Shown in pieces: positions 57,120-64,000 of a stretch of 64,000 nt of DNA. Each line of letters begins with the position of its first letter. The first letter of the stretch is position 1. This DNA is from Pseudevernia furfuracea (lineage: Eukaryota > Ascomycota > Lecanoromycetes > Lecanorales > Parmeliaceae): contig JAIUPT010000041.1 of the NCBI GenBank assembly GCA_022315425.1, positions 124,001 through 188,000 on the forward strand, read 5' to 3'. A program made the translations under genes and the position numbers. The notes under the pieces were generated by a model, which was not told the DNA's origin, searched no databases, and worked only from the letters and a program-made list of their open reading frames with translations.

Positions 57120-58082
57120 ATGAAATCGCTGATATTTACTTTAATCTTGTCAGGCCTCTTTCACATGGTTTTCTGTGCACCAGTCTTCAACATGCCCGCT
57201 CTCACAGTCGTCCTGGTCCCAGGGGCCTTTCACGTTGACTCGGCTATGGACATTTTAGGCGCGCAGCTTCAGAGAAAAGGCTACAATACACGCACTTGGG
57301 GACTGAAAACAGTCAACAAGCCTAATATCTCGGTCGATGAGGACTCAATGCTGTTAGCCGAAGGAGTCCTTAAGCCCCTTATTGAACAAGGCAAAGACAT
57401 CGTGCTCTATCTGCACTCCTACGCTGGTTTCCCTGGAAGCTCTGCGATCGCTGGGTTTTCAAAAGCTGAGCGAAGTGCGGCAGGTCTGCAAGGTGGCATC
57501 ATAGGACTCATCTTTCAGTCCGCTTTCGTGCCTAAGATCGGCGATACTCTTCTACAAATGATAGGGGGCAATTATGCGCCTTGGCAGGATCCAGATGTAA
57601 GCCACTCTTACCTGTTTATTGACGCCTTCCATGATGATCTGTACTGACGTTCTGAGTAGGAAAAGACAGGACTGATTAAGGTCATTGATCCCAAGACCAC
57701 CTTTTACGCCGACGTTCCCGAACCCTTAGCCTCCGAAGCCGCGAACCAGATCTACGGTCAATCGCTGTTGTCATTCAATTCTCCTGCCGGGCCTGTTCAT
57801 TACCAAGACGTTGCTTACAATGGACGTCGCGTATATTTGCATACAGCCCAAGACCAGGCTCTCCCTCCTTTCGCACAGGACCTGTTCGTGAGCGGAAGTG
57901 GAACTGCTTGGAAGGTTGTGAAACTAGATACCAGTCACTCCCCTTTTCTGAGTATCCCAGACAAATTGGCAGATATTGTTGAGGAGGAAATTCTCGAATT
58001 TGCTGCCACTTTCGAGTCTACGCCGAACCTGAATGCATCTTCAAGTTCTTGTGTTTCCAAAACGAATGGTACTGGGTGCTGA
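57120..58082 (+). CDS. Secreted alpha/beta-hydrolase
   Basis: Esterase or lipase-like hydrolase. Exons 57120-57596 and 57660-58082 join in phase to give 299 residues. The start MKSLIFTLILSGLFHMVFCA is a signal peptide, with cleavage likely after Ala20. The fold's landmarks are present: TVVLVPGAFH with the oxyanion-type HG/GA turn (about 29-38), the nucleophile elbow YLHSYAGFPG with Ser100, and the C-terminal DTSHSPFLS with the catalytic His near 252. The closest general type is the AB_hydrolase_6/salicylate-esterase-like group. The C-terminal tail is Ser/Asn-rich with two Cys. It is the first of four + strand genes ending in the RiPP pair; a role there (for example ester hydrolysis) is inference only. 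Confidence 0.85.
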
Positions 58083-58669
58083 GATGGCATGCGAAGATAG
58101 GAAAGAAGCTCATACTAGGAGCTGAATAGTGAAATGGAATATGGAGGCCAAAAGGCTGATTGCTATTCATAAGAGTTATTAAACTTCATCCGTTCCCTCT
58201 CTCCTTTTATGGTGCTAGTTGAGACCGGTGAAGGTTTAGTGCTTATTCAAGCCGTCTACAACACAGTGCTCTATTGTCTACGTAGCCACTGAAACGTGGC
58301 GTGATGAGGAAGCAATCGGTTAGCCGTAGCAGCATAGTCAACATACAGCAGGCCATGCTGCTGCATGCTCCATGCATACGGTCCTAGATGCAGCAACTAG
58401 TGCCAAGTAATCCCTTTATCTAGGCAATAGAATCCCGAGATCGTCTTTACGGATGATTCTAAAGCACTACGTCAAAAACGTAGTACTGTACGTCCATTTT
58501 GCTGGGAAGAAAAGAAATTAGGAAGGAAACCTAAGGTAAGAGCACCATACAAATGTCCCTTCCTTGATCAGCATACCTTCCATTCCACAGCCTCTAGCTG
58601 AACTTAGGTATGGAGTGGCAGCGTCATTGCATGGGTGGCTAGTGTATAAGCGTTTTTCTATTGAACGAC
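58083..58669. other. Intergenic between hydrolase and ammonia-lyase
   Basis: 587 bases, no supported gene. Contains short palindromic words such as gcatgctgctgcatgc near 58352-58368. Promoter of the lyase. Confidence 0.4.
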
Positions 58670-60928
58670 ATGCTAATGAATTCCTCAAAGCAACCAGACA
58701 CGATGTCAGACCAAGAGCCAATAAACAGACTACTTCTGGCGCATTGGTCTGTACTCGACCAAGGCTTACATAATCCAGATAGTGTTAAACCCATCAGTGG
58801 CTGGCATCTGGACATAGCAACTGTGGTACTAGTTGCACAGTGAGCCTCAACAGACGACATGTCCCTTTTACAAATTAAGATTGACTCTATCTTAGACATT
58901 GTGCTCCAGTTACTATTTCCGAAGAAGCATTGAAAGAAATCAATGATGGCGCTGAAGGCTTAAAAGCTGTCATAGCAGAAGAACATGTCATTTACGGTAT
59001 CGCTCAGCCCGATGTGTCCATTATGAATAGTATTGGTGACGGAATCAGGAGTAACTACCGGTTTCGGGGGAAGTGCAGATACTCGGACAACGAAATCCGA
59101 GGGCCTCAAACACGACCTTCTCAACGGTCTGCTATATGGCATGCTCGGAGATGCGACTCCAAATGCACGCCGGACATCGGCCCTTCCTGTGGATCACAAG
59201 GAAAGAATGAGCATGCCAGAATCATGGGCACGAGCCGCCATGTTGGTCCGAATCAACTCGTTAGCCCACGGAGCATCCGGCGTACTGCTCTCGACTGTTC
59301 ACGGCGTGATCCAGCTTTTGAACGAAAATGTGACTCCAAGAATACCCCTGCGGGGTAGCATTTCAGCGTCTGGTGATCTCAGTCCCCTCGCGTATATCGC
59401 TGGGCTCTTGGAAGGCAAGCCCACCGTCACTGCTTGGGTGGGCAAGCAAATCAGCGGCCAGCGCTGCCTGAAGAGCGCGAAGGACGCTCTATCAGAGCAA
59501 GGGATAGCCCCTCTGAGTTTGGATCCTCGCGAGGCGTTGGCTCTGGTGAATGGTACGTCTATGTCGGCAGGGCTGGCCGCACTCGTTATGCATGAAGCTA
59601 TTCATCTGGCCGGCCTATCTCAGATCTTAACGGCAATGAGTGTAGAGGCTTTAAGGGGCACAGATGAAAGTTTCGATCCATTTCTAGCTCAGGTTCGGCC
59701 GCACTGGGGTCAGGTAGAGTCGGCGCAAAATATACGTGGCTTCTTACGCGGCTCGAAGCTTGTATATCGAGATCACGGCTTCAATGAAACTTCGCTCAGA
59801 CAGGACCGATATTCAATTCGAACTGCATCACAGTGGCTTGGACCAATGCTAGAAGATCTCGCTCTTGCACATCGTCAGGTAACGACCGAGCTAAACTCTG
59901 CTACTGATAATCCTTTGATCGACATCAGAAACCATCGAATAATACACGGGGGCAACTTTCAGGCGCAAAGTATAACATCTGCAATGGAGAAAGTTCGCCA
60001 AGCTGCTCAATTGATTGGTCGAATGCTGTTCGTGCAATGTACTGAACTCATAAACCCTGCCACGTCTCGTGGTCTTTCCCCAAATCTGGTGTTCACGGAG
60101 CCGTCCGAGTCTTTCGTTTTCAAGGGCACAGATATTCTCATCGCGTCACTCCTCTCGGAATTGGGGTACCTGGCAAACCCAATCACGCCTCACGTGCAGA
60201 CAGCGGAGATGGGCAATCAGTCCCTCAACTCACTTGCTCTTATCTCGGCCCGATATACCATGGATTCTCTCAACATCTTGAAACAACTGGCGGCCGCGCA
60301 CCTAATCGCCGTCTGCCAGGCGCTTGACTTAAGAGTATTCCAATCTAGGTTTCTGGCAACGCTTCATCCGGACTTTTGTGGCGAGATCGCTCGCTGTATT
60401 GATTCGCACATGGTTTATACCAGAGCATTGCCAAAGTTGCTCGACGACTGTTGGAAGGTGTTTTTAGATCGCTTGGAGCCAACCACAAACCTGGACTCTG
60501 CTGTTCGTATTCCAGGAGCTGTCAACCATCTTCAATCGCTCATCATGCCACATTTGACGCCCTCGAAGGATAGTTTCGATGCTTTGAGCATTTGCACAAA
60601 GCGCCTAGGCGATACATCACTCAGGTTATACTTGGACGCCCGAGATCGCTATCTTGGGGCCCCTGATGCGAAGGGCTCACTTGGAGCTGCCGGCAAAAGA
60701 TTGTATGAATATCTCAGGAAAGAGCTGAAAGTACCTGTGATAGGGCCAGAGACTTTTGGTGTAACGAAAAGGAAGGATGCCAACAACGAAATGATAACCA
60801 TTGGGGATCTGAACGATAGAGTGAGAGGCGCGATGACGGAACATGGCTTGTATAAAGTCTTGGCTATCTGCGTCAATGAGATAGAACAGACCGAGTCTCT
60901 GACATCGAAGAGGACCAGCAAGCTTTGA
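58670..60928 (+). CDS. Aromatic amino acid ammonia-lyase (PAL/HAL family)
   Basis: MIO-dependent lyase, most likely phenylalanine or tyrosine ammonia-lyase, making cinnamate or coumarate. Exons 58670-58839, 58896-58996 and 59049-60928 give 716 residues, a normal fungal PAL length. The cofactor-forming Ala-Ser-Gly is at 197-199 (GSISASGDLSPLAYIAG). Other active-site blocks are intact: VIYGVTTGFGGSADTRT (rebuilt across the second intron), ALVNGTSMSAGLA, QDRYSIRTASQWLGP, NSATDNPLID and HGGNFQAQS. The C-terminal shielding domain of eukaryotic PALs is present, unlike in bacterial histidine lyases. The selectivity region reads INSLAHGASGVL, which I cannot assign to a substrate. The ATGs at 58676 and 58703 are alternative starts. 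Confidence 0.92.
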
Positions 60929-61968
60929 GTTGCTTCCAATGCCGGGATATCTTCATTCTCTCCTGCTCAAGGGCATGCATTCATTGGGCCTTAGATCGAG
61001 CACTGAAGTCGAGTTTTGCATCAGGGTACCATTAGACCGTTCATTAGTAGTACATACAAGCGTGCATGAGCAACCGTAAAACTGAGCCTCGAAGGTTTGA
61101 AGCATCCCCCAGCGACCAGAAGTTTACATGTCACTAGTTCCTTCACGGCTAGCGCTTCCTTCTTTGATTGCGCTATGTTGTAGTATCTTTCATAAAATGT
61201 ACCGTATCCGTTGTATTATTGACCTCTCGTAAAGTCTGTAATTTAAGTCTCGGAGCTACAGCTGGATGTGGGAAGTGGGGAAGAGCAAAATTCACCTGCG
61301 ATCCTTTTCATCCAATCCATCTGCGGCTCCAAACAGAACATGGCCAGCGTATCGCATTTTAGACCCCCATGGACGCCGAGAGGATGTAGTCCAGGCAGGA
61401 TCAGGAGACTGAGCTGAGGGGCCCAGAGGCCTTCCCTTAACAAATTCGTCCGTCGCCTGATCGTGTCAAAGCGTGGGATCTTTCACCCGGAGGGCATGTA
61501 CGCGGTATGCATCACGCCCCACTTTCTAATGTAATCCATCTCACTTACATGAAAACAACAACGCTGATGAAGAGTGCATAGACGGCTGTATGCACGAAAC
61601 GCCCGTAACAATGAGCAAAAGAGGGAACCTGGATGAGCGATTTATGCAGGCAAAATCCTCCGAGCTGCGTTCGCCTCGGTCACACGATCTGACGTTGCAT
61701 ATGTCAGTACTGAAAAGTGTCCGGTGGGTAACACTAATGTCTCACCGCATTGAATGCATTTGCGCTCCAGTGATCTGCCTTTTGGCCTAGAAATGCGTCG
61801 GAGTCGTAACCTTTGCTACAAAATCTGGATTCAATCTGTCATAAGTCCAGTCGAATCTTTCAATATTGAACGTTGTTCTTGTCACCCTCTCTTGAGAATC
61901 TTTTTGTTCGAAGATCATTGTGTAGCCTTCCTCGTTACCTACACTCACGTTCTGAAAAGATCTTCACG
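60929..61968. other. Intergenic upstream of the RiPP precursor
   Basis: Just over 1 kb. No frame is coding-like and no TATA box is evident. Probably the promoter of the precursor gene. Confidence 0.45.
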
Positions 61969-62476
61969 ATGCAGATCTTCATCATCTACCTTGCGGCAAC
62001 ATTCTGTGCAGTTGCTACCGCAGCACCTTATGGTAAGCAATACCGTCTCGTCAAGGGGAGCAAACACCGACTCATCCAAACCTCACCCTAGCTTCTGTCG
62101 AGCAACGGAATGTAGAAGCTGAGAATGGGCCCATTGCCTATCCAGACTCCTACAAGCGAGAAATCGACAACAGCCCCATTGCATACCCCGACTCCTACAA
62201 GCGGGAGGTCGAAGAGGGCCCCATCGCCTATCCCGACTCCTACAAGCGGGAGGTCGAAGAGGGTCCCATCGCCTATCCCGACTCCTACAAGCGGGAGGTC
62301 GAAGAGGGCCCCATCGCCTATCCCGATTCCTACAAGCGGGAGGTCGAAGAGGGCCCCATCGCCTATCCCGACTCTTACAAGCGTGATGTTGAAGAGGTAT
62401 GACTCCCTCTTCCAAACGCAATACTGAGGATGGCCTCATTGCTTACACGGATCGTTACAAGCGGGGTGCAAACTGA
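61969..62476 (+). CDS. RiPP precursor peptide with six Kex2-cleavable repeats (dikaritin-type candidate)
   Basis: Exon 1 (61969-62032) encodes a signal peptide (MQIFIIYLAATFCAVATAAP). After a 59-base intron, exon 2 (from 62092) encodes six 15-residue units at residues 30-44, 45-59, 60-74, 75-89, 90-104 and 105-119 (DNA 62115-62384). The consensus unit is EVEEGPIAYPDSYKR; units 3-6 are identical in protein. Each ends in Lys-Arg, a kexin site, after an acidic spacer, so processing would release peptides containing GPIAYPDSY. This is the layout of UstA, PhomA and AprA precursors. The end is uncertain: the frame stops at 62401 unless the DVEE codons are spliced onward (donor 62397) to the TGA at 62474-62476, where a degenerate unit remains. 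An adjacent UstYa homologue supports the call. Core boundaries are inferred. Confidence 0.85.
62115..62384 (+). repeat. Six tandem 45-bp coding repeats of the precursor gene
   Basis: Units start at 62115, 62160, 62205, 62250, 62295 and 62340. Units 3-6 differ only at synonymous third positions (ggc/ggt, gac/gat, tcc/tct). Units 1 and 2 differ in the spacer (EAEN and EIDNS in place of EVEEG) but keep PIAYPDSYKR. Confidence 0.97.
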
Positions 62477-62952
62477 GGACATGTCGTCTAGCTTGATAGC
62501 TACGAGCATATAAGAGTGCAAGCATGGCTGTTTATTTTTGCTGGGTTGTGATCTTATAAGCTTTTACTTGTGACTTGGTGTGTTGGAACGTGGAGTTCAA
62601 GAAGGCCTTTACTCCTACATATAGTAAGAGATACATAAAGCTTGATTTAGAGTCTCTTCAACGAATATCGACCAAATCATCTTTTTCGGGTTCATTTGGT
62701 ATCGGTTGAAGCATGTGTAAACAGTATATGTGTATGGCTAGATTTTGATAACAAGATAGATTACAAAACGAATGGAAAAGCTATAGAGGTCCGGAGCCGA
62801 TGATAACTTGTCAATGGCTTCCACAAGATTGTCCTCACATCCTTATATACCTGGACGTGAGAACCTAGAATCTTCAAGCTTAATCATTTGAGCCTTACGC
62901 AAATATTCTCGAAGACCCTTCATTGCTTACGCTCTACCTATTTCATCAAGCA
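62477..62952. other. Intergenic between precursor and UstYa-like gene
   Basis: 476 bases, AT-leaning, no supported gene. Holds the precursor 3' UTR and the UstYa-like promoter. Confidence 0.4.
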
Positions 62953-63967
62953 ATGCTATCAACAAAGGATTCAGCAGCTTCAACTCTGGATCACGAAGAT
63001 GCTCCATTTTTAGCGCCGAAAGAGCCATCAGCAGTACTATCAGAGCACGATTCAAAAATAAGTCATAAATCGAGGAAACCCGTTTTGCTACGTCGCATGA
63101 TAACCCGTCCCTTCATTATGCACAGTATGATCATAATCATCTACACAATGATCCTTCTCTTCTCACTACGCTCTCAAACATGTGCAGACTTACTACCATC
63201 ATGTAAAGTCTTCTCCATTCTTTCCTGCAGTTCACATTACTGATCACTCACCATCAGCTTCCATCGAACACCTGAATCGGCAATATACCACAACCCTCTT
63301 CCGTAACCTAGCAGGCAGCCCCTACGCCGGTCCTCCCTCGGACGAGATAGACACTGCATGGGAGACGCTTCTTGCACCAATGCATCTGCGTGTCACGGGA
63401 AAAGAACTAGAACAGGATAACCAAGTTTCTGTGCGGTTACCTGAGGGAGGCGGGTATTTGGGATGGATGGGGGTTTTTCATGAGCTACATTGCGTCGTAC
63501 GTTACGTTCTTCTCGTCGTAGCTTCGAAAGAGAATTAATGAGACATCTTGGGTTCAGGAAATGCTACGAAAGTGGAATTACAGGGATTATTACCACCCCA
63601 ACCTCACCACCAAGGAAGAGGAGCACATGGTATCGCACGTCGGTACGGTCTTCATCTACTTGTTTGTCTTCTTTCCAAAGCTTCCTAAGTATGAGTATTC
63701 CAAATTCCTCCTCTGACATCTGTTCGTCGAACTCTAGATCACTGCATCGATATCCTCCGGCAAACTGCCCTCTGTCACGCCGACGCCTCCCTCACCACAT
63801 TCGTCTGGCACCCAGCGAAACAACGTCCCATGTTCAACGCCAGCGAATCCATGCACAAATGCATCGACTGGTCGAAGTTGATGGCCTCGATCGCAGATCG
63901 CGTCGTTAGTGAAAAGGAAATATTACGGCTTGAAAACCCGCTGATGCAACCCAAACACGACTTCTAG
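62953..63967 (+). CDS. UstYa-family (DUF3328) oxidase-like protein
   Basis: UstYa-type proteins build the oxidative ring in fungal dikaritin peptides (ustiloxin, phomopsin, asperipin) and act on related substrates in other pathways. Exons 62953-63181, 63231-63496, 63558-63642 and 63738-63967 keep frame and give 269 residues. A basic cytoplasmic start leads to one membrane anchor (about 54-71), then NLAGSPYAGPPSDEIDTAW, GYLGWMGVFHELHC and NYRDYYHPN. Both diagnostic HxxHC motifs are present: HELHC at 160-164 and HVDHC at 192-196, followed by IDILRQ. The first intron could instead use a donor at 63203, but that would be only 28 bases long. It starts 476 bases after the RiPP precursor gene on the same strand. 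Confidence 0.9.
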
Positions 63968-64000
63968 ACCCAAATCCTCAACCCTCAACTATCCTTTGCG

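Noticed and set aside
62205..62384. CRISPR-like array suggested by regular 45-bp repeats
   Set aside because: The repeats are contiguous with no spacers and are coding; the genome is fungal.
62083..62439. 118-codon minus-strand frame with repeated RDRRWGPLRPPACRS units
   Set aside because: It is the antisense shadow of the 45-bp repeats in the precursor gene. The + strand reading has a signal peptide, kexin sites and silent substitutions in its favour.

Overview
The window is a piece of nuclear genome from a filamentous ascomycete fungus (Pezizomycotina). Support: genes carry short GT-AG introns of about 45-120 bases, the core proteins are fungal (Cdc37, a Tlg2-type syntaxin, Syf2, Rtt103, calmodulin), and there are two Pth11-like receptors, one with a CFEM domain. 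A Ty3/gypsy retroelement shows G:C-to-A:T damage typical of repeat-induced point mutation (RIP), beside very AT-rich relics. The class cannot be fixed from the sequence alone.

Left part (1-22.8 kb) is gene-dense housekeeping: the N-terminal half of a mitochondrial protein running off the left edge, calmodulin, a Tlg2 syntaxin, a small unknown protein, Cdc37, clathrin light chain, Rtt103, a sugar-porter transporter, a Dal5-type anion transporter, a membrane-anchored glycosyltransferase-like protein, a small unknown protein, a nucleotide-sugar/triose-phosphate translocator and UDP-glucose 6-dehydrogenase. The last two fit cell-wall and glycan precursor metabolism. From 22.8 to 25.5 kb lies a gene-free stretch packed with homopolymers and microsatellites.

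Middle part (25.5-46 kb) is looser: a small secreted protein, a zinc-finger/J-domain fusion, a CFEM/Pth11 receptor, a polyol dehydrogenase next to an inositol-type dehydrogenase, a mitochondrial-looking coiled-coil protein, Syf2 convergent with a Coq11-like reductase, a LaeA-like methyltransferase and a second Pth11-like receptor.

Right part (46-64 kb) is accessory sequence. A chromodomain-bearing Ty3/gypsy element (48.56-55.62 kb) has two identical 195-bp LTRs, but its coding region is full of stops and has lost catalytic aspartates. It sits between AT-rich relics. Beyond it, all on the + strand, come a secreted alpha/beta hydrolase, a phenylalanine/histidine ammonia-lyase-family enzyme, a small secreted protein made of six 15-residue repeats each ending in Lys-Arg, and a UstYa-family (DUF3328) protein with both HxxHC motifs.

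The last two genes are the most exciting content. A signal peptide, tandem kexin-cleavable repeats with a constant Tyr-containing core (GPIAYPDSY), and an adjacent UstYa-type oxidase are the hallmark of a fungal dikaritin-type RiPP (ribosomally made, post-translationally modified peptide) pathway, the class that includes ustiloxins, phomopsins and asperipin. I do not recognise this core among the known ones. The locus is probably cut by the right edge, and further tailoring genes would be expected beyond base 64000.

Gene coordinates are coding sequence, start to stop. Exon junctions were read by eye from splice sites and reading frame, and no search was run.
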